A DNA stretch of 64,000 bases from positions 38,355,260-38,419,259 of the forward strand of contig NC_065530.1 in the NCBI RefSeq assembly GCF_020184175.1, written 5' to 3'. Shown here in pieces: positions 15,001-25,238 of the stretch. How positions within the stretch are numbered: position 1 is the first letter of the stretch; each line of letters opens with the position of its first letter. The DNA is from Aphis gossypii. Its lineage: Eukaryota > Arthropoda > Insecta > Hemiptera > Aphididae. The notes below the pieces were generated by a model. It did no database searches, had not been told where the DNA came from, and saw only the letters and a program-made list of their open reading frames with translations. The translations under genes and the position numbers were made by a program.

Positions 15001-15104
15001 TCTCCAGCTGTTGGTCCATAAGGGTAAACTAATTGCGTAGAACTATTTATCCTAAAGACAAGGATTAAAAAGAAAAACCGTAAAAATTCACTGAACCGAT
15101 CCAT
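66..15104 (-). CDS. Ndg: Nidogen/entactin, complete, 21 exons
   Basis: Secreted basement-membrane glycoprotein that links laminin and collagen IV networks (family knowledge). Exons, 5' to 3' on the minus strand: 15104-14907, 12288-11795, 7352-7249, 6917-6783, 6459-6226, 6159-5956, 5769-5548, 5133-5034, 4625-4441, 4068-3987, 3824-3649, 3280-3101, 3029-2904, 2363-2115, 2049-1847, 1772-1610, 1328-1233, 1106-821, 751-576, 355-247, 183-66. All have GT-AG borders and keep phase; the sum is 3840 nt, about 1279 aa, close to vertebrate nidogen-1 as I recall it. Domains: hydrophobic signal peptide about 1-23; NIDO domain in exons 2-3 (about 70-260, motif VNSNGLVSF); one EGF (about 266-308); G2F barrel (about 311-530); EGF array (about 533-1015), including calcium-binding DINEC and DVNEC modules; YWTD propeller (about 1050-1240, with YWSY, YWTD, FWSD, CWAD, YWTD blades); C-terminal tail ending GKCP. 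No thyroglobulin type-1 domain is visible. The start ATG sits in AAAACCATGG. Confidence 0.95.
1404..1441 (-). mobile_element. tRNA-like SINE head fragment
   Basis: Read on the minus strand, this intronic stretch starts TAGCCAAGTGATTAGC and continues into AAATCACTTCTGCTCAG. It resembles the D-arm/A-box region of a Ser/Leu-type tRNA (consensus like GGCCGAGTGGTTA), as found at the head of tRNA-derived SINEs. No B box (GGTTCGAATCC) follows and the tail is AT-rich, so it would be a truncated SINE rather than a working tRNA gene. Confidence 0.4.
9224..9470. mobile_element. hAT-like MITE in nidogen intron 2
   Basis: A 247-bp unit with imperfect terminal inverted repeats: left end CAATGGTGTATTTAGG, right end (reverse complement) CAGTAGCGTATTTTAGG. 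G-rich and C-rich tracts lie just inside each end. It is flanked by GAACAAGA (9216-9223) and GGACAAGG (9471-9478), which match at 6 of 8 positions as expected for an aged hAT target-site duplication. No transposase is encoded. Confidence 0.6.
10199..10264. repeat. 24-bp direct duplication
   Basis: The 24-bp unit beginning TGATGATATAGAAGTTATAG occurs at 10199-10222 and again identically at 10241-10264, with 18 bases between. This fits a recent small tandem duplication in the intron. Confidence 0.85.
11795..12288 (-). other. Ndg: Nidogen exon 2: NIDO domain, GC-rich exon
   Basis: This 494-nt exon carries most of the NIDO domain, from VNSNGLVSF to QIHNLD. It begins in phase 0 after a GATGCAG acceptor and ends with two bases of a codon at GACAG before GTAAGT. 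By eye it is very GC-rich, while the introns on either side and the later EGF exons are AT-rich. That composition opens long spurious reading frames on both strands here; only the minus frame ending in HNLD joins the neighbouring exons. Confidence 0.93.
12289..14906 (-). other. Nidogen intron 1 (2.6 kb)
   Basis: Separates the signal-peptide exon from the NIDO exon. The donor is TTC before GTAAGT at 14906, and the acceptor is the CAG just before 12288. AT-rich, with no coding exon or clear mobile element seen. First introns often hold enhancers, but no specific site can be supported here. Confidence 0.85.
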
Positions 15105-15372
15105 GGTTTTTGTTAAACTGAAAGTGAATGATGGCTGTTACATTATTCGTAATATGGCAGTATAGGTTATCTATAAGATTTTCATACTGTTTTAGACTAG
15201 AGTTCAATAGTCCGAGCAGATAAATTTCATGTATTCACAGAAAAGAAAAAAACAATCAATAGCATTAAAATAGTATTGTATTAATATATATGTATAAAAA
15301 AAAATTTCAAAGGTCAATAATGATAAAAAAATATTAATTTTTATAATTCATGTTTCAGTACCACTATAACCA
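15105..15372. promoter_or_regulatory. Short gap between ECM29 stop and nidogen ATG
   Basis: Only 268 bp separate the ECM29 TAG from the nidogen ATG, so this stretch must hold the ECM29 3' end and at least part of the nidogen 5' UTR and promoter. On the minus strand a TCAGTT matching the arthropod initiator lies just upstream of the ATG (about 15116-15121). A TATA-like CTTATAGATA lies further upstream. No canonical AATAAA for ECM29 was found. The promoter assignment is inference. Confidence 0.35.
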
Positions 15373-18300
15373 CTATTCCATTGATTCTTTAATTTTTTGT
15401 AAGAGAAGTTTGACCTCCGGCGATTCATCTGAGATAAAGTTCATTGAAAACTCATTGAATAGGCTTATAAATGATTCCAGCTCCTCTGTAGCTCTTAGAT
15501 CTAAAAAATTTACATTCATTTATTAAGTAAAGAAAACTATATTATGATGTCATCACTTCCTAAATATTGATTAGGTTATTAACATCATTCATCTAGTACA
15601 ATGTACGATTACACTAAAAACACTAATAACTTAAATTTATTATGATAAAGTATAGTATATTGTATAAAAAAAATACAGGATGATATAAAAGACAATTCAC
15701 TAAGTACTTTCACAGTAGGGAATTACTTAGTAACATGTTATGAAATAGTGAGTTTAGGTATTAATCATCTTGTATGAGTATAAAACGTGTACTTAAAAAT
15801 GATTGGGTACAATATAATAATACCTATATTGTTATGAATGTATAAACTATACACCTATCTTGAATAAATATAAATTAACTTTTTAAAATAATTTACTTAT
15901 AACTATGTATATAAAATCATTAAACAGTACATTTAATATAATTTAAAGATGATGTAAAAGTTGTATTCCTAAACTACCAAACAAATAATTGATCAACACA
16001 AAGAATTATGTGTTGTAACTTATAACACATTATACTGTTTACCCAACTAAAAAAATATAATCTTAATTTAAACTATTTTCAGCAAACATTTTGATTATAA
16101 ATTAATCATTGCAAATATTTTAATAATTTTATATAATTTTAATAAATATAAGTAATGACCAATAAATAATATTGATTTAATAATTATATTTAGTTTCATA
16201 AGCAGTGATAAATTTAAAATTTATAAAATACATAAAATATTTATCTTACCTTTTAAGTTTGTTATCACCAATATATAAACCTCTAGTGATAATTTTCTCA
16301 AACTTATATTTTTAGGCACACCTGAAATTGAATATTTCAATGGATATAATAATCAAAATGAACAATTATAAATTATGATCAAATTAATTTACCATTAATT
16401 AATTTTTAAACTTACCAAATGAAAAGTGTAAAGTTCTTTTTACATGACTAAGTATGTATTTAAGTTGTTGCTTGTGGTTGGCATAAAGCTGTGCAAAAGT
16501 CAATCTTTCTATTACTTTCAAGAGTGTACTCATAATAGCTAATTGTAACTGTCTAGTATTATTTTTTAAATGATCAGCACACTGAGCAGCAACTGTTTCT
16601 CCAAATTCAACTATATAAAAATAATGTGTCAATGTCTAATTATTTCTTATTTCAATAAGTTAAAACTATGATAATTATTACAGAACATTTTAGATTTATT
16701 TGGTACCTTGAGTTGCCAATGTTTGAGGCCATGCTTTTCCAACCAATGAGAATAATGATTCTTTTAATTTTAAATTTTGTGATTTATCATCATCATCATC
16801 TGAATCTTCAGTACTCTATAAATACAAAATTTAAATTATAAACCATTATTGTTATTATCATGTTTAATTAATGATGAAAAAAGAATCATACTTTTTGTAT
16901 TATGTGCATAACTAATTGGTAAGTTTGAGCAAATCGATCAATTTTCAATTTTTCCAACAGCTCGCCAAGAGTTTTTAAGGCTACCATTCTATAATTGACA
17001 TTTTCTTTTTTACATTCATTAAAAACCAATTCAACAATTTCTTCATTTTTACGTGTCTCTGCTAAATCACTATTAAAAAACAAAAAAATAGTAAAAAATT
17101 CATTATAAATACTAAATAAGGTTAATACTTAAATAATCATTCCTATTTTACCTTGAACTAAGGTTTAATTGTAACAAGGCTTCTAATAAGAATTCTTTAC
17201 CATCCCAAGTTCGGCCAGCCAAACCAGTTTTAATTGTTTCTATAAACTTATTACGGTGGTCTTCATTCAATTGTCGACCGAGTTTATTGGCTGCATCACC
17301 AATTGATCTAGCTGCCTAAAATATATCATATAAATATAATAATTAATTTAATGAATTAATAAGTTATTTGTCATTAATCTTACTTGTGCTTTCATTGCCC
17401 ATGATGGGGACTTGATTGCAATATCCAAAAATCCATAGACAGAATCCAAATAACGTAATAATACACCTTCGGTATTGTGCACATTGTCTTCCCAAAGTTC
17501 TTTCCAGATATCATGGTTTGACACAATTAAAACTGCTTCATTATCTTAAAGTTGAAAAAAAAAATTGTGTTAACTAATAATAATTAAAAATTATATTTAA
17601 GTAAATTACTTGTTTCTTTTTTGTGGATAGCGAAAAACACCAATGGAATAATATTGGCCAAGTATAAATCCGGTTTTTCACATTGACTTATACCTTTTAG
17701 TGCATATCCAACAGTTTGTCTGATACTTTCATCTATAAATTATTTGTTTAAACTTATTTTCATAAATAGTAAATAATTACAAGGTTTACCTTCATTTTCG
17801 ATATACACATTTGTCAATGATTGAAGTAATTTATTTACAGTAGTCTCTTTTGCGACTGTAGTGATTACAGCTATAGTAGAAGCATAACTTTTTCTTATTG
17901 TAGCGTTGCGATCAGTAATACCTTTCATTAAAGATTTTAACATTTTTTCTAAAAAAAAAGAAACATACAATTTGTTATTATATACCAATATTTCAATACC
18001 TGTATTTAAATATGACATGCTCTTCACCTAAAAATTTTGAGTTGACTTGTAGTTGCTTTTGGGTGATTAACAAACTAATAAAATGTGATGTGGCAACTTT
18101 AGTTGGTAATCCAATATTAGTGGTAAGAAGATCTTGTAAGAGAGGAATTAAATCTTGTAATACTGTCTCATCAATATGAAGTAAGCTCTGAAAGTTTAAA
18201 TAAGTAATAACTAGAAAGTTCTAACAAAAATATATTTCTTTTGGTAAGTCATAGAATGTTAAAAGTAAGATATAAATTTGTTTTACACAAATCTGATATT

Positions 18301-21300
18301 GTATAAGAAATTTTAATTTGCTAATTTATGCATATTTACGGTTTCTAGTGTCATTTTTCTAATTTAGAGTTTTAAGTGCTATTTATAGGCATATCTTTAA
18401 TATAATCAAGGAAATAAACAGTATAACTCCAATAAGGCATATAATCACGTGAATGAAAAAAATATAATAATTAAAAATCTAAAAATTCTATCATAAAAAA
18501 TAAAATAATTTTGTAGACAATTTTATTTTTACCAATGTTTAGTGCTATTCTTTGCACTAATTTAAGTGTTTTTAAGTGCATATGTCACTTTTCTAAAAAT
18601 AATAATAATAAAAAAAGTGCTATTATATGGTCATAAGTTCAAATAGCGTATAAATACATATTTTAAAACATGTGTTTAATCACACTGAATGGTAAATACT
18701 AAATAATAATAAATTATAAAATAACATTTAGCAACATATAGGGAATAATAAACCATTTACTTTAAATATTATATTATATTGGACACCAAATAGTGTCAAA
18801 CACGCTAAAGAATAATCCTCATGATGCCAATAACGCAAGATTTTTGGATAAAAATGAATAATATTGTTTTAAATTACCTTTGATAATACATCACTTGAAC
18901 TCAGTGTTCTCGCTGAAGCAGCACGTTGAGAGTCTATAAGTTCTTGAGTATTAGGGTTAGCTCCAGACATAACACTTAACATACTCATAGTAGGTGTTTC
19001 CACTTTATCCGCACCTCTCAAAAGTGCTATTATTAATTTTGCCAAGTCTCCTTTTAATTTATCACCACAGTTAACAATCAACTGAGATATCATATCCATA
19101 CTAAAGTAAATAATATATTATATATCATAATATGCAACAATAATTATAAAAATATTCAATAAACTGTATTCACCTAATTGCTCGTATACTTGACTCTGTG
19201 TGATAAAGACCTCTCTCTAAAATTAGTGGCAAGAGTAATTGTAGTAGTACAGTATTAGAAGTACATTCATTCACACATAACTAAACATAAATATCACATT
19301 TTTACAATTGATCAAAAATAAAAGTATTTTTTTTTTTTTATAAATATATACTTTGGATAATGTTTTAGCAGTAGATGTGGCAGCAGTTCTAGTACCTTCA
19401 TGAATATCATCCATTACTCTTATTAGTTGTTTCCAAGCTTCAATTGTTAAATCCAAACATTTCTGTAATTTTTAGATCATTACAACTTAAATTGTTTAAA
19501 TGTTAATTATTATAATATAATACTAATGATAATTGATAAGTAATAATTACTGTGAATATTTTATCTCCAGTATATTGCAAAAATGAAGGAATAGCCTGAC
19601 AAACAGAAATTCGAACTCGCCAATCAGGACAGGTTATGTTTTTTACTAAATCTACATAAATTTCTTTATGGTATTTGTCAACCTAAAAGCAACAAAATAT
19701 TTATTTTTCTATGTAATTAAATATGACCACAGACACTAAAATTTTTACCGTGAATCGTGTATCTGAAACAAGATAACTCCAAATGGCACTCATTGAAGTT
19801 TGTACAATCGGTGTAGGATCATACTGATACCGATATAGCCTTGGTATAATAAATGGCAATTGTTCATTAAGTTGATCATCAATTTCCAATTTTGACTTAG
19901 ATTCCTTGTAAAAACATTAAATTTATAACTATTTTATTGTAAAACTACAATCATACTAACCTTTTTCTTATCATAGTTTGCTAACTGTATGAATTTGTAT
20001 ATTAATTTTGGTCTATTCAGATCAATTACTAATGAACACAATTCTTTGTATGTTGACAAAATACCTCTAAAAATAAAAATAATAAATTCAAATAAATTTA
20101 AAAATAACAAATATTAAATTAGAATACAACTTTGTATTAATTTCTCTTACCCAGAACTCTCTTTTACACTATTTCCAATTGCCATATATTCTGATAATTG
20201 TTTTATAAGTAATTTTAAAATAGGCTCTTTACGATCATCAGCTTCATATTTGTATACATTTATCAAAGCTTTAGATGCAATATCTCGTATGTAGTCTAAA
20301 AAATAATATTAAAATATTATTTTATCAAAATAAATTTATTATGATTTATTAATATTCATTTGTAATGAGAATAATTAATAATTATACAATATACAATATA
20401 CATACTATTTTTTTCTGCCAGGAGTGCAACATAGGCAGTTTGAATACGAGCAAGTTTTTGGTTTACTGAAGTTAATATGTTACATTCCTCCAAAACATTA
20501 AACATCCAAACACAACATGCCTAAAAATAAATAAAATATAATATCAAAAAGACAATTTTATACTTATACAAACAATATTTAACATAAATTATACATAATA
20601 TAATAGTAATTTATTGTAAAAATTTAAAATTCAACAAATCCTTCATAAAATATCCAATAGTTCGTATAAATCATTTAAAATAATTATTATTTACATTTTA
20701 ATTACCTGTTTTGAATTTGGATGTTCTTCAGACTCGACTTTTTCTAATATATTATTTAAAAAGTAATCGGCCAATTTTTCACATTCATCAATTGATAAAT
20801 CTGAAACAGATTTTTTTTTAAACTCATCCTCAGTACATGTCCAAAAGTTTCGAGACATTTTTGATCGAGGTCCAAGGATAGCACAAGATATACTGTCACC
20901 AATTGATAAATGGATCTCTATATCTTTTGTCTATAATTTAAATAAATAAAAATTATAAAATAAAATAGTAAACAATTATAAAAATAAAACATACATATTT
21001 GGTATTGTTTAAATATTCTTTAATAATATCTTTACTTCTTGATGAGGTTTCTCCAACACAAATCAACCCTGTGCATTTAATTGCTTTGTTTCTTATCTGA
21101 AATACATTAAATTAAAAATATTATGTTAATTCTGAAATTGTGTTAATTTGATTTTACCTTTGAAAGTGTTGAGCTATTAAATGAAATGCTTAATAGTTTT
21201 TTTACTAGAGATGATTTCTTAGACTCTTCAATGGGTAATGGATATAGCCTTCCCATTGCACCAATCACATCACAAGCAGCACCAACTATTAAAGGACTTG

Positions 21301-24300
21301 TATCATCGAGCAATGTCACTAAATAAAGATAAATGATAACATAATGTATTAAAATTATGTATTTAGTTATTAGTTATATTATTATATGTATTCACCGAGT
21401 GAAGTAAGTATATCCTCTCCAACCAATGGTGGACAATTTGTATTATTGTAAAACTGATACTCTTGAAGAGATGATAAGGCGTACAAGGAAGCATATAAAT
21501 CTAACGATTTACTTCGGTTTTTATCCATTAAAGATGAAATTAATTCTTTAATGCGCTTTTCAGAAATAGTTTCATCCACAGCCGATAAAATTATACCATA
21601 TAATATTCCACTTATTCGACGCATATCTTCATTACTCGACACAAATAATTTCTAAAATTTTGTTGTTTATTAATTTTTTAATTTTGTAGAAGAAATCAAT
21701 ATTTACCTGAATTATATTTAAATCCTTGGTGTATTGATTTTTTAATTCTTTTGGTAATGCTGCAACACATGCTAATATATTATTGAGGGGTATTACACTT
21801 GGTTTGATTTGTAGCAATTGCATCATGAGTTTAAAATAATGATCGATAATTTTTGCATCGGACTGATAAACTTTGGATAAATATTTACAAATATCTGGTG
21901 TATGTTCTGATGGATGATATAAAGTGTTGTATGTAACTGGTAGACCAGCACTAAATATTAAGCAATGGTTAAGAAATTCAGCTATCTAAAAAGAAAATAT
22001 GAATAATTTAATATTTATCTATTTATTCAAAATCATTATTTATAACAAAAACTAACATCTAATAGAACAGACGAGTCTAACTGTTGATTACTGTCAACAA
22101 CAGTCATCACCATATCAGGGAATCGAGGCAATAGCAGTGCATTTTCATTTTTACCAACAAGATTACCAGCTTCATCCACACTGTATAATATCTTTTTCAA
22201 ATCTGAATCCCTAAAATATACCAGTTTTGTTTAGATATTAGAATCATTCATTTAAATTTAATAGTAATATTGTTGTACCCAATTGAAGATGAATGAGACA
22301 TAATTAACAATAATCTTGACTTAGCATCATCAGCAGGAAATAGGCAAGACAAATAATGTGTGGTCACTTGCTTTAGAAGGTTATCAGACATTTTACAATA
22401 ATGAGCAATCATGTTTAAAATTTCATTAAGTTTACTGGATTCACTATATGCACTGCACATAGAAATTAAACATGATCGAATTGATCCTTTTAAATCAGAA
22501 GAAGTTTCCTGAAAAAATAGTAATTAATACCTAGTTAAAATCATTTATTTCTGTCATAAATAATCTGTATACTTTTATCATAGCGTCAAAAAATGAATTC
22601 AGTAGGACTAAGTCTTCTTTTACTGAAGTAGGTACTTTAGAAATCAATAAACCGATTAAAGTAAATGTCATCTGTTTTGCATTTAAATCAAGTTCTGGTG
22701 TTTTTAATAATTTTAACAGACCAGAATTTAATAAGACTGGAGTAGCTTGAAGCAGAATTTTAGCTGGTTTTCTAAAAAAAAAAAAAATAATAATAATAAT
22801 AACATTTAAATACAAGAGTATAGATTTTAAGCTATTTTAAGTAGTAATCATCACAATAAATAAGTAATTACTAAATATTTGACTATTCAAATAGAATATA
22901 GTATATACCTATTTGGTTTATGAGATTAAAACTTAAAATTAAAAATTAAAACAAAAAAATATTTTGTAATCTTCTAAAATATTTGATTGTTTATGATAAT
23001 AAGTGAATATATTATACTATTCGATTGTATTTATTTGTTATTCGGTGGTATTCATTACTAGTGGCGTTGAATTAAAATTAAATTGGGAGGGGGGGGGAAT
23101 TTATTTGTTGTAACTCACTACCTTTTGCACCATAAATGGCTATATACCTTACCAAAACAAATAGTATACTGCATGTTATTCGTTGGCCAGTTGTTTATCC
23201 CTATTTCTTATGGCCTGGTTAACAAAATTACATTTATAACTTATACAAATATTTTTTTAGGTAGGTACACACGGACACCCCACCCACCAAAAAAAGGAGG
23301 AAGTGTTCGCCCTTCTTAGGTCATAGGTTCGGCGCCACTGTCCATCACTAACACTGAGTTAACCATAAATTGTTAATAAATTTAAATTCATTATTTTGCA
23401 AAGTAAACTTACTGTTGTATGATGATTTGTGTAAATTGTAATGCCAATGCTTTAATTCTGTGATTAGTAATTTGTCCATTCCAACAGTCAAAAATAATCT
23501 AAAATTATTAGATATTTAAAATTAATAAAATATAATTACAAAATGTTTGTTATAAATAATTAATGCGATCACATTGAAATTAAATGTCAATTAATAACAT
23601 TTGTTAAATTTAACAGTAAGAGTTTAAAATTAAGTTTACATGGTGACATAATTAAACATTTGAAATAAAAAAATAACTATAAATGAAATGTTATTATTGA
23701 TGCATTAAGATTGCATGGCCACATTCTCTTAATATGCAAAATTTAGGATAGGTTAGCATTATTAGAAAGAAAATAATGTGTTTATTATTAAGGAAATTTA
23801 TTTTAAAGTACTAACCAATCAGAAATAAAGTCAATCACTACCAATGATATATTGTTTATGTACTAACCTGCAAGCATTGCGGCCAAATGATCGATTCTTC
23901 TCCTTTACTAAAACATAAACATGGCAATATCTTTAATCTTAATCGCACACAAGCTGGTTCTTTTTTGTTAGCTGCTTCTTGCTTGTTTAAACTAGTGCCA
24001 AGAAATAATGTGTATAATGGCATCATAGTAGATGATTTGGTCCAGTCAATCTCACTAAATTGTAATAAATATAAATCAAATACATTGTTTTTGTTCAATT
24101 ATCATTCAATTTAATTTTAACCAACCAAGTAATTTTTCTTAGTTCATTTTCACCAGAATTTGCCACCAAATACCGTGGATCAGCAGCCGCAACCACTGTA
24201 TGTATTAACACGGATTGTGATTCAAAAATATTTGCTGATATTAAGCCCAAAATGCCTAATTTAACCTATATTCATTATAAGTTTTTCAAATATTAAAAGT

Positions 24301-25238
24301 TAAATATGAAAAAGAGAGTATTGAGTATATTACTTGTTCATGATAATCAGCATCTGTGAATATTAAAGGTATGTTGGTCCTCAACCTATTTAAAGATTGT
24401 ACATTTAATCCCGGAACAGAAACTTCATTTGGTGAAGTCCACTTATATGGTATCAATAGTATGTCTAACATTAACTGGAATAATACAGTTTTCAATTTTG
24501 AATGTTGTTCAATGACTTTCACACCCTTACTTGCTTCTTGAAAATTAGATTTATTAAGAGTTCCAATTATAAGAAATAAAATGCTAGAAAATAAAATAAA
24601 AAATCATATGATACAATTATACGCTTTCAAATTAACTGTTTATTACCTTTCTTGGTGGGTAATCGATTTATTAGCTGTAGAATTAATAAGAGATGGGATG
24701 AGTTCAACTTTTTTATTGTTATCTATACGGCCAAAGCTAGTTTTAACAAATACCATAGTAAAGTTCTAAAAAATAAAAACATAAAAATTAAACAACTCAA
24801 TTTAATAAGTATGTCATATTAAGATACTTGCCAAAACAAAATTGTTTGTGGATTTAGCCAAAAGTGTTACTAATTGATCAACAGGAAGTGAAATACCTGG
24901 ACTTTGTTTTATCACTCTTGTAATGTGAGTCAATAATTCAACCACCTAGAATTAATTATGATAAATATTAGAAACAATAATGACAATAAAAACTACATTG
25001 AAATTTATTAAATACTTTGTTTTTGACAGATTCATGAGGAGAAGATAACTTTAGCAATACTGGTACTAGAAAGTTATTAATGCAAGTTGAGAGTTGAGTA
25101 TCTGTATCAGCCAAACCGAGTCGGAAGAACACTCTCTCCAAGAGCACTGTATATACAAAACCATTAAAATAACTGATTATTGAAAACCCGATGCATTTTA
25201 ATAAACTAAACATTTAAAGTACTTACCTCATTCGTCAT
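15373..25238 (-). CDS. Ecm29: Proteasome adapter and scaffold protein ECM29, 34 exons
   Basis: HEAT/ARM-type solenoid that binds 26S proteasomes and links them to membranes, motors and quality control (family knowledge). Exons: 25238-25227 (start uncertain), 25135-25016, 24945-24832, 24765-24647, 24583-24334, 24265-24126, 24054-23868, 23498-23413, 22771-22573, 22508-22279, 22210-22057, 21985-21707, 21651-21396, 21318-21158, 21096-20995, 20930-20706, 20520-20406, 20295-20151, 20066-19961, 19904-19749, 19682-19551, 19462-19352, 19280-19174, 19100-18878, 18187-18028, 17948-17790, 17732-17610, 17544-17384, 17315-17152, 17069-16892, 16815-16707, 16610-16416, 16321-16250, 15500-15373. The sum is 5178 nt, about 1725 aa, against roughly 1845 recalled for human. 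Blocks matching recalled ECM29 include ERVFFRLG, PVLLKLSS, LSTYKELCSL, PRLYRYQYDP, GLAGRTWDGKE and GKAWP. All introns are GT-AG except 24766-24831 (GC-AG). Exons are AT-rich, unlike the GC-rich exons of its neighbours. Confidence 0.95.
18188..18877 (-). other. ECM29 longest intron
   Basis: 690-bp intron, ten times the usual size in this gene. It contains three copies of AGTGCTATT (near 18373, 18540 and 18618) and other TTTAAGTG-type repeats, so it may hold an old non-autonomous insertion. No termini or target duplication could be defined. Confidence 0.5.
23059..23340. mobile_element. hAT-like MITE in ECM29 intron 8
   Basis: A 282-bp insertion in an otherwise compact gene. The left end is TAGTGGCGTTGAA and the right end (reverse complement) is CAGTGGCGCCGAA. 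Flanks TTCATTAC (23051-23058) and TCCATCAC (23341-23348) match at 6 of 8, the two differences being C/T transitions, as for an aged 8-bp hAT target duplication. A G-tract follows the left terminus. A 78-codon open frame inside resembles no transposase. Confidence 0.65.
24766..24831 (-). other. GC-AG intron in ECM29
   Basis: The exon ends NNFVL and the next begins NFTMVFV, matching the family block SFVTNFTIIYV as I recall it. Only a GC donor (TTTTG before GCAAGT) joins them in frame. The nearest GT, one base on, would leave one extra nucleotide and break the frame. GCAAGT is the usual consensus for GC-AG introns. Confidence 0.75.

Noticed and set aside
15373..25213. Treating each short minus frame in this span as a separate small gene
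   Set aside because: All are exons of one gene, joined in phase with conserved order.
15373..25238. Initial impression of GCN1 for the HEAT-repeat gene
   Set aside because: Block order (ERVFFRLG, LSTYKELCSL, PRLYRYQ, GLAGRTW, GKAWP) fits ECM29, not GCN1.
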